Of a stretch of 64,000 nt of DNA, positions 53,371 through 63,049 are shown in pieces. The stretch lies in the NCBI RefSeq assembly GCF_009295515.1, contig NZ_RQVV01000053.1, forward strand, positions 328,358 through 392,357, written 5' to 3'. A program made the translations under genes and the position numbers. This DNA is from Erwinia endophytica (GTDB lineage Bacteria > Pseudomonadota > Gammaproteobacteria > Enterobacterales > Enterobacteriaceae). The notes under the pieces are model-generated. The model ran no database searches. It saw only the letters and a list, made by a program, of their open reading frames with translations, and was not told where the DNA came from. How positions within the stretch are numbered: the first letter of the stretch is position 1; each line of letters opens with the position of its first letter.

Positions 53371-54032
53371 CAGACGGCTCATGCATCACCTTGCCTGTCA
53401 ATAGGTTGTCTTTGTTTACCCTGGTCATGGTTTATCTATATTATTGTCGGCGGGCTGGGTTGCCTTCATTCCACATAGATTATGCAGAGACAACTATTTT
53501 TATTCCCCATTGATTAAAAAACCGATCTAAAAAATCGGTTTTTTATTTCATTGCTGAAAAATAGAAATAAATTATTTTCCCTCGTCTTATTTTTATCATC
53601 CTCGCCATTATTGATGTTTTTTTGTGTCAGCACCCTGATGGTGAATTTAATAATTCAATTTAACTTTTATGTTGCTATTAAATTTAATGTGTTACTAATA
53701 ATTGATTTTGAACTGGTAATTATTATGGTTGAGTCTTTGTCTGTTAAGGGTAAAGTGAATCCAATATACCTGATGTGATTCATGTCGTGGGGTAAAAATA
53801 CCGGATTCTGTTAAATGGCGTGTCACTCATTCAACAGGCACCGCGTGTCAGACTGAATCGTACGGGAAGTGATGCAGATAATTTAACACGATTAATGCAT
53901 CTGTAACTTGACCAGCGACGGGTATATAGCACTGATGTTTTAAATAGAGAGTGTTATTTTCTTTTGAAAATAATTCTGACCTTTATGAATTTATTATTCA
54001 TAGAAAAAAACTGTATAATAAAAGGAGTGATT
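53371..54032. other. 662-base intergenic region upstream of the chitinase gene
   Basis: This holds a terminator near its start (listed separately) and then AT-rich DNA. A 75-residue open frame at 53551-53778 has no ribosome site and an odd hydrophobic composition, so I do not call it. The promoter of the chitinase operon should lie in the last 200 bases; a TATAAT occurs close to the ribosome site but is too near to be the main -10 box. Confidence 0.45.
53516..53544. terminator. Bidirectional-looking rho-independent terminator
   Basis: AAAAAACCGAT pairs with ATCGGTTTTTT around a 7-base loop. The run of T on one side and A on the other would serve both strands. It lies 146 bases after the tailspike-like gene. 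Confidence 0.85.
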
Positions 54033-55217
<1,185 letters not shown>

Positions 55218-55244
55218 AATAAAGCCATAGCAGGAGTTAATATT

Positions 55245-56639
55245 ATGTCTGAACTCTCTTCAGAAATTATTAGTACCCGCAAGACCGATTCATTACTGCG
55301 GCACGGTCATGTCTTTTCACCAGCGTCACGTGCTTATATTGCCTGGCAGGAAGGTAAAATTGATACCGGAATGCTTAACCAGCGCGAAAGCGGTAAGTTT
55401 TTCCCTGCATGGGTCGGTGGGTTGTCTGATGCCATCGCACCGACGGATACCACTAATGCCGCGCCGCCACCGGATGGAAAAATTGCCAGCGCTAATCAGG
55501 GAAATGGTGAATTTCTTGATGAGGCGGGCACCCACTGGCAAAAACACAGCGTGAAGTCCGCTGAACTGTTAAAAATCAGTTGGTATTATTCCGCTATTCA
55601 TCTTACTCGTCGCTGGAATTACTTTATTACCCGCGAAGACTGGGATCCTAATTTACCGCTGAGTCGGGCGCAGTTCGAAGATCAACCATTCTATAAAGTT
55701 GAATTGACCGAACAACCATTCTGGAGCAATGGTGATGCGCTAAGGCCGCCGCAGCCTACTGAGCATGAGGTTATGCTGCCGCAGCGTTCTGGTTACCATG
55801 TGTTATTAGCTGTCTGGGAAGTGGCCGATACGGGCAACGCATTTTATCACGTGATTGACCTGGATTTTGTCGGCAGCGAAAACCCGGATGAACCGGTCGT
55901 ACCGGTTGCGCCTGCGGGGCTGCGCGCCAGCGAGGTCACCGTTAACAGCATCACCCTGACATGGAACGCCCCGGCTATCGCCGCGTCCTCTTATCGTTTG
56001 TATCGTGATGGCGGCCTGATTTCCCAGAGTGCCGCACTGACCTTTACGGATAGCGGTCTGGCAGAAAATACCGTTTACAGTTACGCCGTCAGTTCGGTGA
56101 ATGCGGCGGGTGTGGAGTCGGCCCTGAGTCAGCCGGTCTCGGTGACGACCAGTAGCACGGTGACACCTGAAACACCGCCAACGGCGCCCACCCATCTGCA
56201 CAGTATGGGCGTCACGGCCGATACGGTGAAACTGATGTGGGGGCCATCGACCAGCAGCGGTACCCTGGCGGGTTACATTGTTTACCGTGATGGTAATGAA
56301 ATTGCCCGTACTGCCGTTTCACAACTGACGTATGACGATAGCGGTTTGCAGGCCGAAACGGCGTACCGCTATTTCGTCGCCGCCTTCGATACGCAACAAC
56401 AACTTTCTGTGCCAGGTAACGTGCTGGCGGTGACCACGCTTGCCAGTGACGACAACGGCGCGGGTGACGATAACGACGATGGCGGTCAGTATCCGCAATG
56501 GACGCTGGGCACCTACTATTCCACTGGCGAAAAAGTCAGCTATCAGGGTAAAAACTGGATTTGCTTACAGGTTCACACGGCGCATGTGCCTGAGTGGGCA
56601 CCCGGTGTGGCTGAATCCCTGTGGCGCGAAATCGCCTGA
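55245..56639 (+). CDS. Chitin-active lytic polysaccharide monooxygenase (AA10) with two FnIII and a chitin-binding domain
   Basis: This encodes 464 residues. The AA10 domain has HGHVFSPASRAY starting at His20, the second copper His119 in SAIHLTRRWNYFIT, and the axial Phe200 in DTGNAFYHVID. Two FnIII modules (about 219-305 and 318-400) and a CBM5/12 domain (about 417-464, YPQWTLGTYYSTGEKVSYQG) follow. LPMOs oxidatively cut crystalline chitin and need the first His as the N-terminal residue. Here it is preceded by 19 polar residues with no signal peptide, so processing after Arg19 would be needed. The AA10 domain has no Cys, unlike secreted homologues. The operon position behind the chitinase supports joint action on chitin. 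Confidence 0.93.
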   Translation: MSELSSEIISTRKTDSLLRHGHVFSPASRAYIAWQEGKIDTGMLNQRESGKFFPAWVGGLSDAIAPTDTTNAAPPPDGKIASANQGNGEFLDEAGTHWQKHSVKSAELLKISWYYSAIHLTRRWNYFITREDWDPNLPLSRAQFEDQPFYKVELTEQPFWSNGDALRPPQPTEHEVMLPQRSGYHVLLAVWEVADTGNAFYHVIDLDFVGSENPDEPVVPVAPAGLRASEVTVNSITLTWNAPAIAASSYRLYRDGGLISQSAALTFTDSGLAENTVYSYAVSSVNAAGVESALSQPVSVTTSSTVTPETPPTAPTHLHSMGVTADTVKLMWGPSTSSGTLAGYIVYRDGNEIARTAVSQLTYDDSGLQAETAYRYFVAAFDTQQQLSVPGNVLAVTTLASDDNGAGDDNDDGGQYPQWTLGTYYSTGEKVSYQGKNWICLQVHTAHVPEWAPGVAESLWREIA

Positions 56640-56668
56640 AATAGTCGCGGTAATAACTGATACCCCCC

Positions 56669-56692
56669 TGGCCAGAAGGAACTGGCCATTTT
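56669..56692 (+). terminator. Stem-loop between the LPMO and holin genes
   Basis: TGGCCAG pairs with CTGGCCA around a 6-base loop and is followed by TTTT. It lies between cargo genes and lysis genes and could make the lysis genes less expressed than the enzymes, or need their own promoter. Confidence 0.7.
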
Positions 56693-56722
56693 GTCTTCGG
56701 CTAAATCTGACAGAGGCCGTCA

Positions 56723-57058
56723 ATGATATCCACAATAGACAGCATTCTGGAACATTGCTCAGCATGGATCCTGGCGTATTTACCTACGTTATTTTCTGCA
56801 TTGTCATCGATGCTCATCGCCTTTTTTTTAGGTATTTATGATGGCAAGCCGATTTGGAAAATCGTTTCTGAGCCGTTTATTTGCGGAATATTTACCCTGG
56901 CTATTTCAGGTTCTCTGGAATACCTGGGGTTGCCTGATACCGCGGTGAATCTGATGGGTGGGATTATTGGTTTTGTCGGTGTGGCAAAAATACGTGAATT
57001 AATCGACAGCAAATTAACCCAACGACTTGGAGCTGGAAACCATGAAAATCAGCGATAA
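56723..57058 (+). CDS. Phage-type holin (three membrane helices)
   Basis: This encodes 111 residues with three membrane segments: WILAYLPTLFSALSSMLIAF, PFICGIFTLAISGSLEYLGL and TAVNLMGGIIGFVGVAKI, then a charged tail (LTQRLGAGNHENQR). The pattern is that of lambda-type class I holins, which open the inner membrane to let endolysin through. An AGAGG site lies before the ATG. It overlaps the endolysin gene by 17 bases. Other phage genes are missing around it. Confidence 0.85.
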   Translation: MISTIDSILEHCSAWILAYLPTLFSALSSMLIAFFLGIYDGKPIWKIVSEPFICGIFTLAISGSLEYLGLPDTAVNLMGGIIGFVGVAKIRELIDSKLTQRLGAGNHENQR

Positions 57059-57479
57059 TGGCATCCGTTTTATAAAGCGGGAAGAGGGTGAAAGACTTAT
57101 TGCTTATCTTGATTCGGTCGGGATCCCAACCATTGGCGTCGGTCATACTGGCTATGTCAATGGATTGCCTATAGCCAAAAATACGGTGATCACCGTCGAA
57201 CAATCCACACAACTGTTATTACAGGATCTGGCTACAGCCGAGCGGGCAATTAAAAAAAATGTCACTGTCTCCCTGACGCAAAATCAATATGATGCGCTTT
57301 GTAGCCTGATTTTTAATATAGGGGCAGGCGCTTTTGCCCGCTCGACAGTGAAGAAAAAACTGAATGCGGGTGATTATCAGGGAGCGGCAGAGGCGTTCCT
57401 GATGTGGAAACGTGCTGGCAATAACCCCGATATTTTGTTGCCTCGCCGGGAAAGAGAGCGCCAGTTGTTTCTGTCCTGA
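57042..57479 (+). CDS. GH24 endolysin (T4/P1-type lysozyme)
   Basis: This encodes 145 residues. The catalytic triad of the family is present: Glu15 in KREEGERL, Asp24 in AYLDSVG and Thr30 in PTIGVGHTG. Later LTQNQYDALCSLIFNIGAGA and the RRERERQLF end match the family. It has no signal peptide, so it relies on the holin to reach peptidoglycan. I chose ATG 57042; an in-frame start at 57027 is possible. It overlaps the holin gene. No spanin (Rz/Rz1) gene follows. Confidence 0.93.
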   Translation: MKISDNGIRFIKREEGERLIAYLDSVGIPTIGVGHTGYVNGLPIAKNTVITVEQSTQLLLQDLATAERAIKKNVTVSLTQNQYDALCSLIFNIGAGAFARSTVKKKLNAGDYQGAAEAFLMWKRAGNNPDILLPRRERERQLFLS

Positions 57480-57555
57480 ATGGCGGCAATGACGGCGAGA
57501 GAAGCAACGGCAAGACGCAGTATAAGAATGTTAACGGTTTATCGGGGGGGAACGG

Positions 57556-58191
57556 TCAGACCGGCCGCAGATAACGTAGTGTCGCATCCACCACCAGGCG
57601 ACGGTTACGGGCGATGCTCTGTTGTTCCGTTTCATCACCACCAAACAGTGTGTGAAAGGTATAACGATTGGCCACGTTGTGGGTGCAGATACTGCTGATC
57701 AGGCGGTGTACATCGACGGTATTGGCCTGTTTATCGAACTCGCCGCTGGCTTTGCCTCGTAGCAGGACGCGGTCCAGCACTTCAAGTGCACTCTGATTCA
57801 GTGCTTTAATCCTTGAAGACTGACTGATATAACGCCCTCGCATCAGATTCTCGCTGCACACCAGACGTATAAAGTCGGGGTGGGAAATATGGTAATCAAA
57901 GCTGGCTTCGGCCAGACGAGCCATGGCTTCGGTCGGCGACATCTCATCGAGATTCAGCCCGCTCTCATGTTGGCGGATAGCGTGATAAACCTGTTCCAGT
58001 ACGGCCATATAAAGGTTTTCTTTATTGCTGAAATGGTACACCACCATGCGTTTGGTGGTTTGGGCGTGTTCGGCTATCTGCTCCATGCGGGCGCCTTGCA
58101 GGCCGAATTCGGCAAAGGTGACAAGGGCGCCAGCGAGAATGCGTTTTTTCAACCCTTCAGGGTCATTTTTTCTTTTGGCGGTAACAGACAT
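57556..58191 (-). CDS. TetR-family transcriptional regulator
   Basis: This encodes 211 residues. The N-terminal TetR helix-turn-helix is ILAGALVTFAEFGLQGARME, IAEHAQTTKRMVVYHFSNKE. The C-terminal ligand domain carries SFDYHISHPDFIRLVCSENL, of the TetR_C class seen in regulators of catabolic genes. It is convergent with the endolysin gene, with only 76 bases between. No target gene is adjacent on its own strand upstream, so its regulon is unknown. Confidence 0.9.
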   Translation of the reverse strand: MSVTAKRKNDPEGLKKRILAGALVTFAEFGLQGARMEQIAEHAQTTKRMVVYHFSNKENLYMAVLEQVYHAIRQHESGLNLDEMSPTEAMARLAEASFDYHISHPDFIRLVCSENLMRGRYISQSSRIKALNQSALEVLDRVLLRGKASGEFDKQANTVDVHRLISSICTHNVANRYTFHTLFGGDETEQQSIARNRRLVVDATLRYLRPV

Positions 58192-58328
58192 AGTGGGTCA
58201 GTCAATCCAGAGTCGCTGTGGGTCGTTTAGGTAACAAGGTTGTTAATATTACCATATAAACGCTGGGGTCGGGGAAGGGCGGTGCTTTCTACGGCAGGTT
58301 TTAACGGGGGATAAACGATAGGAGGGGG

Positions 58329-59096
58329 TTAGAAATACGGGTGAGTGCCATCAATCACACGGTTGTAATGGCTTTTAATTTTCTCATTCAGCCGGGTTTC
58401 ATTCGGTATGGGTTGGCCGCGCAATAGCGCTTCTGTCGTGAAGCAGAACAGCAAAATTCCCCGGCTGCACAGATCAGCCGTTTCGCTATAACTTTCCAGC
58501 GAGGTAAAATATGCCTCGTCGTTGTTTGTACGCTGCCGACAGAAAACCATGACTGACACCAGCGCCTGCCAGACATCCTGAGCTTCGCCCAGTAGCGGTA
58601 TTTTACCAATCGAGAAGGTCAGAATTTTTTCAATGCGAGCCAGCAAATATCGTCTGTTGTTGACGGAGAACAGCATTTCCAGCGTCTCCAGCCACAAATT
58701 CAAGGTGGTGGTAAACAGTTCGTTTTGTACCAACTCTATATTGGCGTGTTGCCACGGATAGCTTGCGGCCAACCGGTTAAAAGACTGTTGATAGTCGATA
58801 AATGCTGTTTCGTCAGTCGCATCCGATAGCGAAAGGGTATGGCTGAGCAGCTCGAAACGTTGGAGTTCCTGCTGGCGTTGCTCATCATGCCCGTCAATCA
58901 ACCGGGCCTTTCGCTGTTGCAGCGTGCGCAGTGACTCCAGATCGTAAAAGGTCGCTATGGCGATTTCACTGGCCAGCAACGCTTTATTAATTGTTTTAAT
59001 GACCGCTGGCGATTGCACCACCGAGCGCTCGGCCAGCAGATCATTGCGGCGGTTAAGATAAGCAGCAGCGGGAGTGAGGAAGTTGCGCATTGGCAT
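58329..59096 (-). CDS. Hypothetical protein, mostly helical
   Basis: This encodes 255 residues. I do not recognise a family. The sequence is dominated by predicted amphipathic helices, with charged stretches (RTLQQRKARLIDGHDEQRQQ) and one more hydrophobic part near residues 165-195 (LTFSIGKIPLLGEAQDVWQA). No signal peptide or clear membrane helix is seen. A second Met at residue 3 is an equal start candidate. It is divergent from the small gene at 59318. Confidence 0.7.
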   Translation of the reverse strand: MPMRNFLTPAAAYLNRRNDLLAERSVVQSPAVIKTINKALLASEIAIATFYDLESLRTLQQRKARLIDGHDEQRQQELQRFELLSHTLSLSDATDETAFIDYQQSFNRLAASYPWQHANIELVQNELFTTTLNLWLETLEMLFSVNNRRYLLARIEKILTFSIGKIPLLGEAQDVWQALVSVMVFCRQRTNNDEAYFTSLESYSETADLCSRGILLFCFTTEALLRGQPIPNETRLNEKIKSHYNRVIDGTHPYF

Positions 59097-59317
59097 TCTC
59101 TCATCATCGGGAGAGGAAAACGGGCCGATGCCCGTGGGCAGAATGATTCAGTATGGCATAAGTTACAGCGAAGAAATCTGCCAACAGCGCATTTTCAGCA
59201 GAATGCTCAGCCCGCTTTAGCACAGCAGTGGATAAAGTTTGCATAAGTTGATATTTCCTTCTGCGTGTCAGCTGCGGTTAAATCAGTGCCAGATCATTGA
59301 GAGAGGAGAACACTGAC

Positions 59318-59506
59318 ATGCAACATTTTAACCTGCGGGCAGGTACTAAACAGCTGTTGATGGCGTTGCAAAGGCGTTTTTTTCAGGCGGTGTCGTTGGA
59401 CGAACCGATGGATGTTACGCGGGTTGCCGCATCCCTGTTACCGGTCAGCCAGCTTTATGGTTTTGAAATGAGCTATCTGTATTCCCGTGACTATTATGAA
59501 AAATAA
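59318..59506 (+). CDS. Hypothetical 62-residue protein
   Basis: An ATG at 59318 with GAGAGGAGAA upstream opens a frame starting MQHFNLRAGTKQLLMALQRR and ending YSRDYYEK. The product is basic in the first half and acidic near the middle. The good ribosome site favours a real gene. No family is recognised. Confidence 0.5.
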   Translation: MQHFNLRAGTKQLLMALQRRFFQAVSLDEPMDVTRVAASLLPVSQLYGFEMSYLYSRDYYEK

Positions 59507-59839
59507 TCGCCATCCCCACAGTATTCGCTACAGCTACTGGAATGAGCTGTGCACTTGCCGTGCTGTTCACACTCAATACGGTTGATACCCCGCCTGGGTG
59601 ACAGTCCGACAACACCGTTTCCCGTGACTGACGCGTAGTCTGAAACGCATTAACTTCACGCCGTACTGCTCTGTTTAGCCACCCCGACTTATCTTGCTGA
59701 ATAGCCGCCATACGTTAACCGCCGGCATATTCATCCTCCAGATTCGGGTATAAATCCCCTTGTATTCGATATAGTTCTCTCCATCTCTGACCTGGGAAGC
59801 GGTTTGTCATGACCGGTAGCCGGACAGTGACGTATTTGT

Positions 59840-59858
59840 GATTTGGTTAACCAATTTG
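59840..59858 (+). promoter_or_regulatory. UxuR/ExuR-type operator, distal
   Basis: ATTTGGTTAACCAATTT fits the hexuronate regulator consensus of the form AAATTGGTATACCAATTT, with an altered centre. It lies about 150 bases before uxuA. Confidence 0.7.
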
Positions 59859-59933
59859 GCATTTTGAGCGTTGATATCAGGCGATTCATGGGGGATTTTA
59901 GTGCAGGTGTCTGAATGAGCTCGCCCTCAGCTA

Positions 59934-59951
59934 ACGGGTTAACCCAATATC
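59934..59951 (+). promoter_or_regulatory. UxuR/ExuR-type operator, proximal
   Basis: ACGGGTTAACCCAATAT repeats the GGTTAACC core. Its centre is 92 bases from the distal site, near nine helical turns, so the two could be bridged by one repressor. Confidence 0.55.
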
Positions 59952-59998
59952 ATTAGCGGCAGGCGGTTTCACTTTACAAGACCTCTGGAGGTAGAAAC

Positions 59999-61189
59999 AT
60001 GCAACAAACCTGGCGCTGGTATGGAGAGAGTGACGTTGTCACGTTGGCGGATGCGCGGCAGGCTGGCGCAACCGGCATTGTCACCGCACTGCATCATATT
60101 CCTAATGGGGAAGTGTGGAGTGTGGCTGAGATATTGCAAAGAAAAACCACAGTGGAACAGGCTGGGTTGGCATGGTCAGTAGTAGAAAGTGTACCAATCC
60201 ACGAAGAAATCAAAACCCACAGTGGGCAGGTGGATCGTTGGATAAGCCACTATTGTCAGACATTGCGTAACCTGGCTGAATGCGGTATCCGCACGGTCTG
60301 CTACAACTTTATGCCCGTGCTGGACTGGACCCGCACCGACCTGGCCTGGCCGCTGCCGAATGGTGCGAAAGCACTGCGTTTCGATCAGATCGAATTTGCG
60401 GCTTTTGATCGCCATATCCTGCAACGTTCTGGTGCTGATGCTGATTACAGCCAGCAAGAACTGGCGCAGGCTGATGCCTGTTTCGCGGCGATGAGCGAAG
60501 CGGACAAAGTACGCCTGACCCGCAATATTATTGCCGGGCTGCCTGGCGCGGAGGAGGGATATACTCTTGAACAATTCCGCGCACAGCTTGAACGCTATCA
60601 TGGCATTGATAATGCGCGTCTGCGGGAAAACTTTGCTTATTTCCTGAAACGGGTTATCCCGGTGGCTGAGTCGGTGGGTTTACGTATGGCGGTCCATCCG
60701 GACGATCCGCCGCGTCCGCTCCTGGGTTTGCCGCGCATAGTTTCCACCGCCGATGATCTGCAGTGGATGATCGATACCGTCAACAGTCCGGCCAACGGTT
60801 TTACCCTGTGTACGGGCTCGTATGGTGTGCGGGCGGATAATGATTTGCCAGGCATGATTAAACGCTTTGGTTCGCGCATTTATTTTATCCACTTGCGGTC
60901 CACGCAGCGTGAGGCTAACCCGAACAGTTTCCATGAGGCGGAACATCTCGCCGGCGATGTCGATATGTATGCCGTAATCAAGGCGATAGCGGCGGAAGAA
61001 CAACGCCGTAAACAAGCGGGTGAGCAACATCTTATTCCCATGCGTCCGGATCATGGACATCAGATGCTGGATGACCTGCAAAAGAAAACCAATCCAGGCT
61101 ACTCAGCGATTGGTCGACTGAAAGGGCTGGCTGAAATCCGTGGTGTGGAACTGGCGGTTCAGCGGGCGTTTTTTGCGACGGGCGCCTGA
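59999..61189 (+). CDS. uxuA: Mannonate dehydratase
   Basis: This encodes 396 residues, matching E. coli UxuA over its length: [20 protein letters not shown] at the start, [40 protein letters not shown] and [15 protein letters not shown]. It dehydrates D-mannonate to 2-keto-3-deoxygluconate in glucuronate breakdown. A CTGGAGG site precedes the ATG. uxuB does not follow, so the gene is monocistronic here. Two operators upstream suggest control by UxuR or ExuR. Confidence 0.97.
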   Translation: MQQTWRWYGESDVVTLADARQAGATGIVTALHHIPNGEVWSVAEILQRKTTVEQAGLAWSVVESVPIHEEIKTHSGQVDRWISHYCQTLRNLAECGIRTVCYNFMPVLDWTRTDLAWPLPNGAKALRFDQIEFAAFDRHILQRSGADADYSQQELAQADACFAAMSEADKVRLTRNIIAGLPGAEEGYTLEQFRAQLERYHGIDNARLRENFAYFLKRVIPVAESVGLRMAVHPDDPPRPLLGLPRIVSTADDLQWMIDTVNSPANGFTLCTGSYGVRADNDLPGMIKRFGSRIYFIHLRSTQREANPNSFHEAEHLAGDVDMYAVIKAIAAEEQRRKQAGEQHLIPMRPDHGHQMLDDLQKKTNPGYSAIGRLKGLAEIRGVELAVQRAFFATGA

Positions 61190-61341
61190 TATGACCTTTC
61201 CACCGCATCCCTGCCAGGCGGTCGCCGCTCATCGACGGGGGATGATCGCGCGGCCGTAATATGCCATCGGTGCTCGCTTAACCTGGCGAGCAATAATACG
61301 AGTAGAACAGTTCAAACACGCCATGCTGTGGTGGCGGCTTT

Positions 61342-61369
61342 TAATTGTAGAATATATGATCTACAATTA
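61342..61369. promoter_or_regulatory. Inverted-repeat operator for the TetR gene
   Basis: TAATTGTAGA and its exact complement TCTACAATTA are separated by 8 bases and lie 29 bases before the TetR start. This is the usual place and form of a TetR autoregulation site. Confidence 0.75.
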
Positions 61370-61397
61370 ATTCACCGTAAACGGCGAGTATCTTCAG

Positions 61398-62015
61398 ATG
61401 AAACGAGGCCCTGGCAGACCCAGAGAATTTGAACCTGATGAGTTTCTTAATGCAGCGATGCACTGTTTCTGGCAGAAAGGTTATCGCGCAACCTCACTGG
61501 CAGATCTGATGCAGCAGACAGGACTGGCCAGCGCCAGTATTTACAAACTGTATCCCGATAAAAAAGCGATTTTTCTGGCAGCGCTTAAACATTATATGGA
61601 CCAGGGATTTGCCCGTCGCAGTCGGCGTGCGGCTGAACTTGCACCAGAAAACGCGCTGAGAGAAACGCTGGAGTTTGGTGTCACTTTGTCAACCGGCGCC
61701 GCAGGTGAAAAAGGGTGCTTTTCTATCGCGGCCGCGAGCGAAATGTTGCCCGGTGACGCTGAGGTTATGGCGCTGGTCGAGTATAAATTCCGCGACATCA
61801 TTGGCTGGCTGAGTTCGGTTCTGAGTCACGGTCAGAAAAGCGGGGTATTTCGTCAGGACAGGGACGCGGAAGTGATGGCTGAATGCCTGTTCATGATGCT
61901 GGAAGGAATGCGGGTCTACGGCAAGATCCAGCCGGACCGGGAGATGCTCAATAAGGCCGTCGAATTCATCATCAGTACGGTGCTGGTCAGCAACAGCGAT
62001 GAGTTGCATGAATAA
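61398..62015 (+). CDS. TetR/AcrR-family transcriptional regulator
   Basis: This encodes 205 residues. The N-terminus (RGPGRPREFEPDEFLNAAMH, LADLMQQTGLASASIYKLYP) is the TetR DNA-binding domain of the AcrR/YcdC-like group, and the C-terminal domain has the LSTGAAGEKGCFSIAAASEM segment with a Cys. A perfect inverted repeat precedes it. The next small gene overlaps its 3' end. The ligand is unknown. Confidence 0.92.
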   Translation: MKRGPGRPREFEPDEFLNAAMHCFWQKGYRATSLADLMQQTGLASASIYKLYPDKKAIFLAALKHYMDQGFARRSRRAAELAPENALRETLEFGVTLSTGAAGEKGCFSIAAASEMLPGDAEVMALVEYKFRDIIGWLSSVLSHGQKSGVFRQDRDAEVMAECLFMMLEGMRVYGKIQPDREMLNKAVEFIISTVLVSNSDELHE

Positions 62016-62205
62016 GTCGGGCAGGTTCAGCACAGGGACTGTTGTTCGCCGCAAGAAACGGCAGACATGGATGGTGGTTCTTGCGGCTGGGGACGATAAG
62101 GTCACCTGTGGCTGGAGTGCCAATGGCCGGTTTTATAAACGATGTTTTCATGCCGATGAATTGACGGTTATTGCCTCGTTCACCGACTTATGGCCATTAA
62201 CGTGA
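62008..62205 (+). CDS. YodC/DUF2158-like small protein
   Basis: This encodes 65 residues. FSTGTVVRRKKRQTWMVVLA, then KVTCGWSANGRFYKRCFHADEL resembles the small beta-barrel family DUF2158 (YodC), where a G..V..K....M.V.....V.C.W pattern recurs. The ATG at 62008 overlaps the TetR stop by 8 bases, which suggests coupling. It has no strong ribosome site of its own. Function unknown. Confidence 0.65.
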   Translation: MNKSGRFSTGTVVRRKKRQTWMVVLAAGDDKVTCGWSANGRFYKRCFHADELTVIASFTDLWPLT

Positions 62206-62231
62206 CGATGCACGTGCTACAGCGTTCCGGT

Positions 62232-62807
62232 TTACTGTTGCTGACGCTCAGTAAAATCATTCAGTAGCGCCAGGACACGGGGCAGTTCATGGAAGCCATC
62301 ACGGCCAAGAAAATGTCCCGCATGCGGCACTGCATAAAAATCAGCATCCAGTTGCTGGCTCAGACGTAGAGAATACTCCGGCGGTACAATGTCATCATGT
62401 AAAGAGGCGAGTACGGCTCTGTGCCTGACCCCGTTGATGATGCGTTCCGCTGCAATTTCAACCTGGGTGAAAGGATGGAGCAGGGCAAGTCCCTCGACCG
62501 GCTCGCTGAAGCCTGAAACCATAATCATGCCAGCCGCTTTGCACGTGGCACTCTTTTCTGTCAGATAGCGCAGAATGGTGATACATCCCAGACTGTGACC
62601 GATGAACCAGGTATTTTCATCACTCTGACCGACGGTGTTTTCCAGCGCATTCAGCCACTTGTTGAGGTCAGGAGCATCAGAGTCCGGCATTGGAGGGATC
62701 AAAACCTGCATACCGGCGGTTTCTGCCTCGTTTTTAAGCCACTGAAACCAGTGGTGAGTCGGTGCTGCCATAAATCCATGAACGATGACCAAACGTGTTG
62801 ATGACAT
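62232..62807 (-). CDS. Alpha/beta hydrolase, RBBP9/YdeN family
   Basis: This encodes 191 residues. The nucleophile elbow is GHSLG with Ser72, an Asp lies in LHDDIVP near 138, and the catalytic His is His165 in PHAGHFLGRDGF. The start LVIVHGFMAAPTHHWFQWL is typical of the family. Enzymes of this group are serine hydrolases with unknown natural substrate. It is convergent with the YodC-like gene. Confidence 0.9.
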   Translation of the reverse strand: MSSTRLVIVHGFMAAPTHHWFQWLKNEAETAGMQVLIPPMPDSDAPDLNKWLNALENTVGQSDENTWFIGHSLGCITILRYLTEKSATCKAAGMIMVSGFSEPVEGLALLHPFTQVEIAAERIINGVRHRAVLASLHDDIVPPEYSLRLSQQLDADFYAVPHAGHFLGRDGFHELPRVLALLNDFTERQQQ

Positions 62808-62874
62808 TTAATCTCTCCTGGTGACTTTTTAGTTATCGCTGTACTGGGGGAATGTATCTGACAGTATAAAACCG

Positions 62875-63000
62875 ATGGTACTTAACGGGCGCGAATTATT
62901 TATCCGTGTGGGGGGTTTTCAGGTGGATGTCAACGACTCACATGGGGAGATCAATGTATATATGCCGTTTCAGCGTTTCCTGGCCATCAGACCTCGGTAA
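62875..63000 (+). CDS. Possible 41-residue protein
   Basis: A short frame (MVLNGRELFIRVGGFQVDVN up to RFLAIRPR) lies between two minus-strand genes. Composition is protein-like, but no ribosome site is visible. I list it with low confidence. Confidence 0.25.
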   Translation: MVLNGRELFIRVGGFQVDVNDSHGEINVYMPFQRFLAIRPR

Positions 63001-63049
63001 AGTGAAGCGGCAATATGCGAAGTTATTAACCTGGATATTCTGACCGGTG

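Larger units (their letters stand above)
59507..59998. other. 492-base region upstream of uxuA with two palindromic operators
   Basis: No gene can be supported in the first 300 bases. The last 160 bases carry two GGTTAACC-centred palindromes (listed separately) and the uxuA promoter. Confidence 0.5.

Noticed and set aside
53551..53778. 75-residue hydrophobic frame
   Set aside because: It has no ribosome site, lies in AT-rich DNA just after a terminator, and its composition reflects base bias.
57480..57698. Frame directly after the endolysin as a spanin
   Set aside because: It has no signal peptide, lipobox or coiled coil, and overlaps the end of the convergent TetR gene.
59445..59711. 88-residue minus-strand frame upstream of uxuA
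   Set aside because: No ribosome site or recognisable motif, and it overlaps a small plus-strand gene with a good ribosome site.
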